This document shows positions 51,586 to 60,157 of a stretch of DNA of 64,000 nucleotides, in pieces. Numbering within the stretch: the first letter of the stretch is position 1; every line of letters starts with the position of its first letter. A model generated the notes under the pieces. That model had not been told where the DNA came from, did no database searches, and worked only from the letters and a program-made list of their open reading frames with translations. The position numbers and the translations under genes are program-made. Source of the DNA: an uncultured Bacteroidales bacterium (GTDB lineage Bacteria; Bacteroidota; Bacteroidia; Bacteroidales; P3); contig ONEY01000006.1 of NCBI GenBank assembly GCA_900316965.1, positions 1-64,000 on the forward strand, given 5' to 3'.

Positions 51586-52629
51586 ATGATACTAACCCCA
51601 ACACCTAAAGAGCGCGGATTTTTCATGCCCGCAGAATGGGAAAAACACGAAGCCACATGGCTCAGCTATCCCCACAACGAAGACTCATGGCCAGGGAAAA
51701 TAGAATCTATTTTCCCCTCCTACCACCTCTTCATCAAAACGCTCACCGAGGTTGAAACCGTCCACATCAACGTACAGGACGATATAATGGAACAAAATGT
51801 CCGCAACGCCCTCAAGGAAGCTGGTGCCTTTATGGTCAACATCGAGTTTCATCGCTTCCCCACCAACGACGCATGGTGCAGAGACCACGGTCCCGCATTC
51901 CTCCTCAACCACAAAGTACCGGGACTTAGAGCTATCGTCAACTGGAACCATAACGCATGGGGCGGCAAATATCCATACGACCTCGACACACAAATTCCGG
52001 AACGCATAGCCGAACACCTTGGCATGACTATGTTCCAGCCCAACATTGTCATGGAAGGTGGCTCCATTGACGTTAACGGCAAAGGAGACCTATTGACGAC
52101 GACATCATGTCTGCTCAATCCCAACCGCAACCCCAACCTAAGCCAGGAACAGATAGAAGAACATCTGCGCGCCTACTATGGTGTTGAGAACATCATCTGG
52201 CTAGGCGAAGGCATTGTTGGCGACGACACCGATGGTCATGTCGACGATCTCAGCCGCTTTGTAGACGAGGATGTCATCATCACAGCGGTTGAATACGACA
52301 AGAACGACGAGAACTATGCTCCACTGCAGGCCAATCTGAAGCTCCTCAACCAATGCCGTCTTGCCAACGGCAAGCAGCCGACCATAGTGGAGCTGCCGAT
52401 GCCATCACTTGTGGAATGGGAAGGGCAGCGCTTACCAGCATCTTACGCCAACTTCTACATTTGCAACGGATTGGTAATATTTCCGACTTACAAGTGCGAC
52501 AATGACACCGAAGCTGCATATATACTGGAGGAATGTTTCCCCTCGCGCGAGATTGTAGGAATAGACAGCACAGACATTATTTGGGGTCTTGGCAGTTTCC
52601 ATTGCCTTAGCCAGCAGATGCCAATGTAA
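51586..52629 (+). CDS. aguA: Agmatine deiminase
   Basis: 347 residues of the guanidino-modifying (peptidylarginine deiminase-like) fold. Converts agmatine to N-carbamoylputrescine plus ammonia. Typical blocks: MPAEWEKHEATWLSYPHN, WCRDHGPAFL, MEGGSIDVNGKGDLLTT and GDDTDGHVDDLSRF. The nucleophilic cysteine is in SFHCLSQQMPM at the very C-terminus, where the family usually has GNIHCITQQ; the Cys and QQ are kept. It is coupled with aguB on the same strand. It converges on an EamA transporter gene with only 26 bp between stops. Confidence 0.94.
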   Translation: MILTPTPKERGFFMPAEWEKHEATWLSYPHNEDSWPGKIESIFPSYHLFIKTLTEVETVHINVQDDIMEQNVRNALKEAGAFMVNIEFHRFPTNDAWCRDHGPAFLLNHKVPGLRAIVNWNHNAWGGKYPYDLDTQIPERIAEHLGMTMFQPNIVMEGGSIDVNGKGDLLTTTSCLLNPNRNPNLSQEQIEEHLRAYYGVENIIWLGEGIVGDDTDGHVDDLSRFVDEDVIITAVEYDKNDENYAPLQANLKLLNQCRLANGKQPTIVELPMPSLVEWEGQRLPASYANFYICNGLVIFPTYKCDNDTEAAYILEECFPSREIVGIDSTDIIWGLGSFHCLSQQMPM

Positions 52630-52655
52630 TATCAGAAAACGACTCAAGGACATTC

Positions 52656-53675
52656 TTATCCAACAAAGAAAAGGCTTACTCCAAAGACGCTGATAATAGC
52701 GCCAATCACTTCACGCAATGTCACCTTCTGATGGAAAAACACCACAGAAGGCAGAATTATAAGAACAGGCGTTAACGCAAAAATAGTTTGCGCAATACCT
52801 GTTGCTGTGTATTGTGTCGCCATCAACGACAAGCCAACACCGATGAAAGGGCCAAACATCATTGAGAAAAAAGCACTTCTCATAGCTTTTCTATCGCCCA
52901 CCGCATGATGCAACTGAGCAACACCATTCTTAGAAAAACATAACAGAGCAAACATAAAACCAGCGAGACCCATTATGCCACGTATCATAGTTGATGCAAA
53001 AGGGATGCTAACCCGTAAAGGAACAGGCAATATGGCGCCATCGGGTATCATGTTTTCATCCAAGCCTAGCAAAGCAAGCGACGAATCATAGTTATCCAGA
53101 CCTATCTTGCTCAGCACCAATCCCGCGCCTTGGCATATTCCAGCCATAACAGCAAAAAACAAACCATTCATTGGTAACGAAAGACGAAATTTCTTGACCA
53201 TAGAAGTTGTCTTAGTAGCAGTAGAATCTTCATTTGCATCGTCACGTTTCGACAGTATTGAAACTGCGATACCAGTCAATGTTACCAGCATACCCACTAT
53301 GGCAAATGGTCGAATATGCTCGCCGATGAATATGCGTCCAAGTATTGCTGCCGTTGGTGCCGACAAAGTCATAAACAGCTGTCCGAAACGAGAGCCTATT
53401 ATGATATACCCCTTCATCAAGCAGTAGTCGCCTACAACGTAGCCTACAAGTCCCGACAATAACAGCCAAAGCCAAGTAGAGCTATTGGCATAACGCGGGA
53501 TAGGAACACCCATAGTAAGCCATAGTGTCAGAGCCAAAAAGCAGAGCGACATTGTCATCCTCACGGCATTGAATGGCAAGGATCCCATACGTTTAGAGCC
53601 AACCTCAGCAAAAAGAGCCGTTACTGTGAACGACAAAGCCACAAACAAGGATAATATCTCACCAAAGAACATCAT
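52656..53675 (-). CDS. EamA (DMT) family transporter
   Basis: 339 residues, about ten membrane helices in two EamA repeats, with the motif-like LLSGLVGYVVGDYCLMKGY in the first and GIAQTIFALTPVLIILPSVVFFHQK in the second. Members move small metabolites or drugs; the substrate is unknown. The longest frame starts at 53726 inside the MATE gene. The ATG at 53675 or 53672 leaves a short 7-nt gap after MATE and begins right before the first helix, so it is chosen. It forms a minus-strand run with MATE and the HtrA protease. Confidence 0.88.
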   Translation of the reverse strand: MMFFGEILSLFVALSFTVTALFAEVGSKRMGSLPFNAVRMTMSLCFLALTLWLTMGVPIPRYANSSTWLWLLLSGLVGYVVGDYCLMKGYIIIGSRFGQLFMTLSAPTAAILGRIFIGEHIRPFAIVGMLVTLTGIAVSILSKRDDANEDSTATKTTSMVKKFRLSLPMNGLFFAVMAGICQGAGLVLSKIGLDNYDSSLALLGLDENMIPDGAILPVPLRVSIPFASTMIRGIMGLAGFMFALLCFSKNGVAQLHHAVGDRKAMRSAFFSMMFGPFIGVGLSLMATQYTATGIAQTIFALTPVLIILPSVVFFHQKVTLREVIGAIISVFGVSLFFVG

Positions 53676-53682
53676 TGAAAGA

Positions 53683-55086
53683 TTAGAGTAGATTATTATT
53701 ACAGCCTCCATTTCGACGAGTCTCATATTCCTTCTCCCTCAATTGCCGAGATATCCACATCGCGAAAGGAATAGAAAGCAAGAATGTACAAACATCTGCG
53801 ACGGCCTGTGTCGCGACAACGCCGTTCAAGCCATAGAAACGAGGCAATAAGAGAATAGCGGGTATAAAGAAAAGACCTTGACGGCCAATAGAGAGCAGCG
53901 TCGACCGTATTGGCATTCTGATGTTTTGGAATAACATATTAGTGGCTGTACTCAGAGTGACAAGAGGGAATACAGCACACTGCCATCTCAAAGCCTGCGT
54001 GCCGATTTGAATAAGTACAGGATCCTTGTCACGGAAAATGGCGATAATATGAGGGGCAAAGATAAAACCCGCAACAGAAAGCACAGTAAGCATGATTGTT
54101 GATACTGAGAAGGCGAATAGGTAAGACTGTCTCACTCGTCCATATTTGTGGGCTCCGTAATTGAAGCCACACACGGGCTGAAACCCTTGTACGAAGCCCA
54201 AGATGAGAGAAAAGGCGAACATCGTTGTTCGAGAGACAACTGCAAACGCCGCCACCGAGGAGTCCTCCTGACCTACTGGAGCATAACTAGCGGCCGCATA
54301 GTTGAGCAAAACCACAGAGGCGCAATTGAAAGTTTGACGGCACAATGAGGGTAAGCCACCTGCAACAATTTCCTTATAGAAATACCAAGAAGGCTTGAAA
54401 TTGCGGAGCTTGATATGCACCGATTCACCACGTGTGGTTCCACCCAAGAGCAGACACCAGGCAAAGAGCTGGCTTATCGCTGTCGCCAACGAGGCGCCTG
54501 TGACACCCATATCCAAAGAGAATATCAACAGAGGGTCAAGGACTATGTTGAGTGCCGCGCCGCTTACGATGCCAATCATGCCAAATCGGGCGTTGCCCTG
54601 AAGACGCAATTGGTTGTTCAACGTCAAAGCCGACATCATGAAGGGCGATGCAATAAGGATGAATCTCAGATAATCGCAAGCAAAAGGTACCACTTTAGAA
54701 GGAGCTCCCAGCAATCTGACAAGCTCGGGCAACAATGGCAGTCCTATTAGAGCCGCCACAAAGCCCACCAACAAAGGGGTAAAGAAACCCACAGCAGCCA
54801 TATTGCCAGCGTCGTCACGACGTAAAGAGCCAAGGGCACGAGAGATGTAATTGCCCGACCCATGACCGAAAAAGAAGCCTACTGCTTGAATGAAAGCCAT
54901 ATAAGCGAAGCCTATACCTATACCTGCTGTGGCTTCGGTTGAAAGATGACCAACGAAAGCAGCGTCGACGACATTGTAAAGGGCAGTAACAACCATACTC
55001 ACCATACTTGGCAATGCCAAACGCAACACCAGTCTTGGCACTGGTGTCTCGGTCATCTCTCTGTATTTCGAATCAAGGTCGTGCAA
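53683..55086 (-). CDS. MATE family efflux transporter
   Basis: 467 residues, 12 membrane helices. Sodium- or proton-driven export of drugs or metabolites. The conserved N-terminal MTETPVPRLVLRLALPSM, NVVDAAFVGHLST and GNYISRALG belong to the Bacteroidetes MATE group. The start is TTG at 55086, 4 nt past the HtrA stop; the first ATG is 30 nt further (55056), but the KYRE stretch before it is conserved in relatives, so the longer form is preferred. The gene is packed between HtrA and EamA. Confidence 0.9.
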   Translation of the reverse strand: MHDLDSKYREMTETPVPRLVLRLALPSMVSMVVTALYNVVDAAFVGHLSTEATAGIGIGFAYMAFIQAVGFFFGHGSGNYISRALGSLRRDDAGNMAAVGFFTPLLVGFVAALIGLPLLPELVRLLGAPSKVVPFACDYLRFILIASPFMMSALTLNNQLRLQGNARFGMIGIVSGAALNIVLDPLLIFSLDMGVTGASLATAISQLFAWCLLLGGTTRGESVHIKLRNFKPSWYFYKEIVAGGLPSLCRQTFNCASVVLLNYAAASYAPVGQEDSSVAAFAVVSRTTMFAFSLILGFVQGFQPVCGFNYGAHKYGRVRQSYLFAFSVSTIMLTVLSVAGFIFAPHIIAIFRDKDPVLIQIGTQALRWQCAVFPLVTLSTATNMLFQNIRMPIRSTLLSIGRQGLFFIPAILLLPRFYGLNGVVATQAVADVCTFLLSIPFAMWISRQLREKEYETRRNGGCNNNLL

Positions 55087-55090
55087 GCAA

Positions 55091-56227
55091 CTACAAGTTT
55101 TTAATTATTTGAGTGTTACCTTTCGAGTTGAGCAAAGTCAGCTTTACATTATACTCTTTACCGTCGCGAAGAAAAGTAACCTCCACTTGGTCGCCAGGAT
55201 TGAAAAGAGCCACCTCTTCCATCATTGAGGCATACGAATTCACTTCCATTCCATTGACATTGAGCAGTATGTCGCCTTTTTTCATACCTGCCTTGTCGGC
55301 TGCGCAGTCAGGGATAACACGTGCGATATAAATGCCTTTAGGCTCGCTGAGATTAAGTTGCTTGGCAACATCGCCAGTAACCTCGACAACATTGACTCCA
55401 AGGTAGCCACGTTGAACGACACCATATTGTCGCAAGTCGCTGGTAACCTTGCGAGCTATGTTGCTAGGGATGGCGAAGGAATAGCCCGTATAGTAGCCGT
55501 TGCCGCTGGCGATGGCAGTGTTGATACCAATAAGTTCAGCATGACCATTAACCAAAGCGCCGCCTGAATTGCCGCTGTTGACAGCTGCGTCGGTTTGAAT
55601 GAATGACTCAATGGTGCTTTCGACGCCAGGGTTGTTGATGATATTCATATATCTTGCTTTGGCTGAGATGATGCCCGCTGTTACGGTTGATGTCAGGTTG
55701 AAAGGATTGCCTATTGCAAGCACCGGTTCGCCAATGCGAGCCGAGTCGCTATTGCCGAAAGGTATCGACTGCAACCCTGTAGCCTCAATTTTAATCACAG
55801 CCAAATCGGTAGCGGGGTCCAAACCCACAATGCGAGCCGGGACCTCACGTTTGTCGTTGAGAGTGACAAAGACACTTTCAGCGTCCTGCACAACATGGTT
55901 GTTGGTAACAATATATCCATCATCGCTGATGATTACGCCCGAACCATAGGCGTTGTAAGTCTGTTTGCGCACTCCGCGATCGATAATCATTCCGAAGAAA
56001 GTCTGATACAGCGGGGTCAGCTTGGTCATCTCGGTCTTGATGTGCACCACGCCGTCGATAGTCAATGCCGCGACATCGCTAAAGTCTGTTTGAGTAGTCA
56101 GATTTGGTCGCTGAACGGCCTCAACCACTTTTTTTGCATACTCTTTTTTCTCTTTTGTCTGTGCCGTGCATCCCGAGGGGATCATCATGCCGGCAACCAC
56201 TGCCATTATCAAAAACAGATGTCTCAT
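55091..56227 (-). CDS. HtrA/DegP-like serine protease lipoprotein
   Basis: 378 residues. A lipoprotein signal ends MMIPSGC with C20 as anchor. The trypsin-like domain holds H111 (YIVTNNHVV), D141 (PATDLAVIKI) and S221 (VNSGNSGGAL). A single PDZ domain follows (about 275-365, YIARVIPDCAADKAGMKKGDILLNVNG). One PDZ, not two, fits DegS-like regulatory proteases or short HtrA forms. It acts in the periplasm, perhaps in stress sensing or protein quality control. It begins a minus-strand run with MATE (4 nt) and EamA. Confidence 0.93.
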   Translation of the reverse strand: MRHLFLIMAVVAGMMIPSGCTAQTKEKKEYAKKVVEAVQRPNLTTQTDFSDVAALTIDGVVHIKTEMTKLTPLYQTFFGMIIDRGVRKQTYNAYGSGVIISDDGYIVTNNHVVQDAESVFVTLNDKREVPARIVGLDPATDLAVIKIEATGLQSIPFGNSDSARIGEPVLAIGNPFNLTSTVTAGIISAKARYMNIINNPGVESTIESFIQTDAAVNSGNSGGALVNGHAELIGINTAIASGNGYYTGYSFAIPSNIARKVTSDLRQYGVVQRGYLGVNVVEVTGDVAKQLNLSEPKGIYIARVIPDCAADKAGMKKGDILLNVNGMEVNSYASMMEEVALFNPGDQVEVTFLRDGKEYNVKLTLLNSKGNTQIIKNL

Positions 56228-56456
56228 AACTAAAAATATTGAAAAAATGTTTTAATATAAGGTTTAAAAGTCGAAAAGACTTTCTTATTATCAATCAATT
56301 AACATCGTATACCATTGTAGCAAATTCAATAACATAGCTTGATTCTCAATTATTATCAAATCTTGTCGTCAAAAAAGTATGAGCGGCTTTTTTTACTAAA
56401 GTATATTTGAAAACAGAAAAAAAACGAAATTATTATAATAAACGATAATTTTTATG

Positions 56457-56464
56457 TAAATTTG
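56457..56464 (+). promoter_or_regulatory. -7 promoter box for the heptose/glycosyltransferase operon
   Basis: TAAATTTG then C, 35 nt before the ATG at 56500, fits TAnnTTTG. No TTTG is seen at 19-21 nt. Confidence 0.55.
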
Positions 56465-56499
56465 CAATTTGAAACATTTTTCATTTCAAACTTTAGTCA

Positions 56500-57618
56500 A
56501 TGAAAATCATTATAGTAGGAACAGCATATCCGTATCGTGGCGGGCTCAGTGCCTTCAACGAAAGGCTGGCATACGAGTACCTACAGCGGGGAGACCAGGT
56601 GGAAATATACACTTTCACTCTGCAGTACCCTTCTTTTCTTTTTCCTGGAAAGACACAATATAGCGACGAGCCCGCTCCCGAAGGGCTTGTCATACATCGT
56701 CGCGTCAACTCCATCAACCCTTTCAACTGGCTATCTGTAGGTCGCGAAATAGCAAAAAAACGCCCCGACCTGCTTATCACCAAATATTGGCTTCCTTTCA
56801 TGGGGCCGTGCCTAGGCACCATTGAGCGTAGAGTGCGCCGCAACCATCACACACGCATCGTCTCTATACTTGACAACATAATACCTCACGAGCATCGTCC
56901 CGGCGACAAGATGTTCTCTCGCTATTTTGTCAAATCGACCGACGGTTTCGTGGCGATGTCACGCTCGGTGCTCAACGACCTTTCGATATTCGACAAAAAC
57001 AAGCCTCGACGCTTCTGCCCTCACCCGCTTTACGACCACTATGGAGAACTTATCAGCAAGGAGAGCGCACGTCAGCTTCTCGATCTGGACCCCGAGGGAC
57101 GCTATGTGTTGTTTTTTGGATTCATAAGGGGGTACAAAGGGCTTGATTTGCTCTTGGACGCTATGGCCAAACCCGAAATCAAAGCTGCGGGGATCAAACT
57201 GATGGTTGCAGGAGAGTTTTATGGCGACTCCAAACCCTATTTGGAACAGATAGAACGGCTGGGCATTAAAGACAGCGTTCTGCTGTTCACCGACTTTATA
57301 CCCGACAGTCAGGTAAACCGATATTTCCGTGCTTGCGACATTGTGGCACAGCCATACAAGAGCGCGACACAAAGCGGAGTGACCCAGATAGCGTTTCATT
57401 TTGAAAAGCCGATGCTAGTCACCAATGTGGGCGGATTGGCAGAGATTGTCCCCGACGGGAAGATAGGTTATGTGGTAGAGCCCGACTCGGACCAAATAGC
57501 CCAAGTACTATCTGAGTACTATCAAGGTAGTCACGAAGCCGCTTTCACAGAGGGGGTCAAAGAGGAGAAGAAAAAATACTCGTGGCAAAATATGACTGCC
57601 GCCATTGACAGTCTCTAA
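56500..57618 (+). CDS. GT4-type glycosyltransferase
   Basis: 372 residues, a GT-B fold retaining glycosyltransferase. The N-terminal Rossmann start is GTAYPYRGGLSAFNERLA. The C-terminal domain has FGFIRGYKGLDLLLDAMA, LMVAGEFYGD and the nucleotide-sugar site near QSGVTQIAFHFEKPMLVTNVGG. The usual E-x7-E motif is not clear. In this operon it probably builds a heptose-containing surface glycan, using the GDP-heptose made by the next genes. The donor is inferred from context only. Confidence 0.9.
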   Translation: MKIIIVGTAYPYRGGLSAFNERLAYEYLQRGDQVEIYTFTLQYPSFLFPGKTQYSDEPAPEGLVIHRRVNSINPFNWLSVGREIAKKRPDLLITKYWLPFMGPCLGTIERRVRRNHHTRIVSILDNIIPHEHRPGDKMFSRYFVKSTDGFVAMSRSVLNDLSIFDKNKPRRFCPHPLYDHYGELISKESARQLLDLDPEGRYVLFFGFIRGYKGLDLLLDAMAKPEIKAAGIKLMVAGEFYGDSKPYLEQIERLGIKDSVLLFTDFIPDSQVNRYFRACDIVAQPYKSATQSGVTQIAFHFEKPMLVTNVGGLAEIVPDGKIGYVVEPDSDQIAQVLSEYYQGSHEAAFTEGVKEEKKKYSWQNMTAAIDSL

Positions 57619-57696
57619 CGTTCTAACAATCTGCCACAAAACGACAACAACTCATCCAAAACCATCAACAATCTAAAAAAAATTCAACTTAATACC

Positions 57697-58722
57697 ATGA
57701 TAATACGCAGCAAGGCACCACTACGTTTAGGTTTGGCAGGAGGCGGCACCGATGTCTCCCCTTATTCAGACATATATGGCGGAGCCATTCTTAACGCAAC
57801 AGTAGACATGTTTGCCTACACAACCATAGAGCCCACCAACGATGGGAAAGTTGTTTTCCTTGCGCCCGACAAACATCTAAGAGAGGAGTACTACGACGCA
57901 ATGGAAGTCGACACCGATGGCTATTTTGTTCTTCACAAGGGCGTTTACAATCGCATTGTGCGACAGTTCACCCATAAGCCTCTTTCGTTGAAGATAGCCT
58001 CATTTGTCGATGTTCCGGCAGGCAGTGGAATGGGCACATCATCCACCCTTGTGGTCAGCATCCTTGGCGCATATGTAGAATGGCTTAAGCTTCCCCTCGG
58101 AGAATACGACATCGCCCGCCTGGCATATGAGATAGAGCGCGTAGACCTTGGCCTAGCAGGAGGCAAACAGGATCAATATGCTGCGACTTTCGGCGGATTC
58201 AACTTCATGGAGTTTGTTGGCGACAACGTCATCGTCAACCCCCTCCGCATACGACAACGCTATCAAGACGAGCTATGCCACAACCTACTGCTTTACTATA
58301 CTGACACTAGTCACGTTAGTGCCGACATCATCAAGGAGCAACAGCAAAACGTTAAAGCCAAGAAGACCAACAGTATCGAGTCGATGCACAAACTCAAAGA
58401 GCAAGCTGTGCAGATGAAAGAGGTGCTCCTTAAGGGAGACATAGACCGCATTGGTGAGATTCTTGACTTTGGATGGCAATACAAGAAGCAGATGGCAAAA
58501 AGTATCAGCAATCCACGTATTGATTCAATATATGAAGCGGCACGCCAAGGCGGAGCCTCGGGAGGCAAGATAAGCGGCGCTGGCGGCGGCGGTTTTATGT
58601 TCTTCTATTGTCCTGGCCTCACGCGCCACAGCGTAGCCGATGCTCTAATGCAATTTGGAGGTGTCGTACACCGTTACGAATTTACAACCGAAGGCCTCAA
58701 AACATGGACAATGAAAGAGTAG
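57697..58722 (+). CDS. hddA: D-glycero-alpha-D-manno-heptose 7-phosphate kinase
   Basis: 341 residues of the GHMP kinase family. Phosphorylates D-glycero-D-manno-heptose 7-phosphate at C1 with ATP. Features: SKAPLRLGLAGGGTDVSPYSD at the N-terminus, the ATP-binding VPAGSGMGTSSTLVVS loop, and GGASGGKISGAGGGGFMFF near the C-terminus. With gmhA and hddC nearby this is the GDP-heptose branch (alpha anomer), as known for S-layer and some O-antigen glycans. It lies 78 nt after the glycosyltransferase. Confidence 0.93.
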   Translation: MIIRSKAPLRLGLAGGGTDVSPYSDIYGGAILNATVDMFAYTTIEPTNDGKVVFLAPDKHLREEYYDAMEVDTDGYFVLHKGVYNRIVRQFTHKPLSLKIASFVDVPAGSGMGTSSTLVVSILGAYVEWLKLPLGEYDIARLAYEIERVDLGLAGGKQDQYAATFGGFNFMEFVGDNVIVNPLRIRQRYQDELCHNLLLYYTDTSHVSADIIKEQQQNVKAKKTNSIESMHKLKEQAVQMKEVLLKGDIDRIGEILDFGWQYKKQMAKSISNPRIDSIYEAARQGGASGGKISGAGGGGFMFFYCPGLTRHSVADALMQFGGVVHRYEFTTEGLKTWTMKE

Positions 58723-58758
58723 ACATTCTATTTATTACCACATTACCATACCAATAAT

Positions 58759-59511
58759 ATGAAACGAGGCAAAAGAATATGCAATGCGCTTAAGGCTGTG
58801 CGGCGGCACATAGCTGACGAGAACGGCATAGAGCTGAATCAAGCCGAGTGCAAGCATACGGGCGATTGTCTTGGCACCTGTCCCAAATGCGAGGCCGAAG
58901 CGCGCTATCTTGAACATACGCTGATGCGTCATGTGACTGCCGGCCAGGCAGCTACAATCGCAGGTCTTACATTGTCGCTGGCCGCATGCGGCGGTACGGC
59001 AGAACCTATACTGAGCATAGATACGCCTCTCGACACAATTCCTGCAGACACCACCGGTGTCACTGACACTATCGTGAACGACAACACAGACATTCCTATA
59101 CCTGGAATTGATGAATCTCTTGGCGTAATAGAATCAGACTTACCAGACACACCAGACACATCCGCCATAGAAGAGGATGATGAATTGTTGGGTGTTATAA
59201 TAGAAGAATCCCCATCATTCCCTGGCGGAGAGGAGGCATTGTACGATTTCATCAACAATAATCTACACTATCCCGAAGCCGCATGCGAAGCAAACGTTTC
59301 CGGTACTGTTGTAGTGTGCTTTGCTGTAGAGACTGACGGCACGATTAGCAATGTGCGAATAATGCGTGATTTAGGATACGGCTGTGGAGAAGAGGCCGTA
59401 CGTCTGGTCAAGTTGATGCCAAAATGGAATCCCGGCAAACAAGAAGGAATAATAGTGCGCACAGAATTCTCACTCCCTGTCAGATTTATTCCCAACCAAA
59501 ATCCCGACTAA
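58759..59511 (+). CDS. TonB C-terminal domain protein with N-terminal cysteine cluster
   Basis: 250 residues. Residues 1-58 are basic and carry a cysteine cluster C31, C37, C41, C44 (ECKHTGDCLGTCPKCEAEA), like a metal-binding knuckle, plus C8. A hydrophobic stretch (about 60-77, TAGQAATIAGLTLSLAAC) follows, then a long acidic and Thr/Asp-rich linker with little Pro (about 85-150). The TonB C-terminal domain spans about 155-245 (FPGGEEALYDFI ... GTVVVCFAVETDGTISNVRI). That domain contacts outer-membrane receptors. No exbB or exbD is close. It sits between hddA (36 nt) and gmhA (54 nt) in the heptose operon. The cysteine domain occurs in other Bacteroidales proteins as far as I recall; its role is unknown. 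Confidence 0.85.
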   Translation: MKRGKRICNALKAVRRHIADENGIELNQAECKHTGDCLGTCPKCEAEARYLEHTLMRHVTAGQAATIAGLTLSLAACGGTAEPILSIDTPLDTIPADTTGVTDTIVNDNTDIPIPGIDESLGVIESDLPDTPDTSAIEEDDELLGVIIEESPSFPGGEEALYDFINNNLHYPEAACEANVSGTVVVCFAVETDGTISNVRIMRDLGYGCGEEAVRLVKLMPKWNPGKQEGIIVRTEFSLPVRFIPNQNPD

Positions 59512-59565
59512 ACATACTATATTGTACAACCACACGTTAACAAGATACACCAACATTCCTTCAAT

Positions 59566-60147
59566 ATGAATCCTAGAATATCAGAATCTATAGCACAAAG
59601 CATCGCCGCCAAACAAGCGATACTGTCCGACAACGACTTTCTTGCCCGCATCGAGAAGGCTGCCGATATGATTATCAACTCACTCAAGGACGGCGGCAAA
59701 ATACACTTCTGCGGCAATGGAGGCAGCGCCGCCGACGCACAGCACCTCGCTGCAGAACTTAGCGGCCGTTTCTATTACGACAGACCTCCTCTTAACGCCG
59801 AAGCCCTTCACTGCAACACCTCATATCTCACCGCTGTTGGCAACGACTATGGCTACGAGCATATCTTTGCCCGCCTGCTGCGGGGCACAGGACACAAAGG
59901 CGACGTCCTAATCGGCATCAGCACTTCAGGCAACTCCAAGAATATTATTGAAGCCTACAATGTTTGCAAACAAATGGGGATCACTACAATCTCGCTTACC
60001 GGCGCCACTGGTGGAAAAATGAAAGATATCTCCGACCTACTCCTCAATGTTCCCAGCAACGACACTCCACGCATACAGGAAAGCCATATTATGATTGGTC
60101 ACATAATTTGCGAGCTTGTCGAATCGGCCATGTTTCCCAAACAATAA
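59566..60147 (+). CDS. gmhA: Sedoheptulose 7-phosphate isomerase
   Basis: 193 residues, a SIS-domain enzyme that converts sedoheptulose 7-phosphate to D-glycero-D-manno-heptose 7-phosphate, the first step toward heptose-containing glycans. The SIS features are FCGNGGSAADAQHLAAELSGRF and ISTSGNSKNI; the latter binds phosphate. The C-terminal QESHIMIGHIICELVE carries conserved active-site residues. The next gene, hddC, starts 10 nt after its stop. Confidence 0.96.
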   Translation: MNPRISESIAQSIAAKQAILSDNDFLARIEKAADMIINSLKDGGKIHFCGNGGSAADAQHLAAELSGRFYYDRPPLNAEALHCNTSYLTAVGNDYGYEHIFARLLRGTGHKGDVLIGISTSGNSKNIIEAYNVCKQMGITTISLTGATGGKMKDISDLLLNVPSNDTPRIQESHIMIGHIICELVESAMFPKQ

Positions 60148-60157
60148 CAAGCTACCT

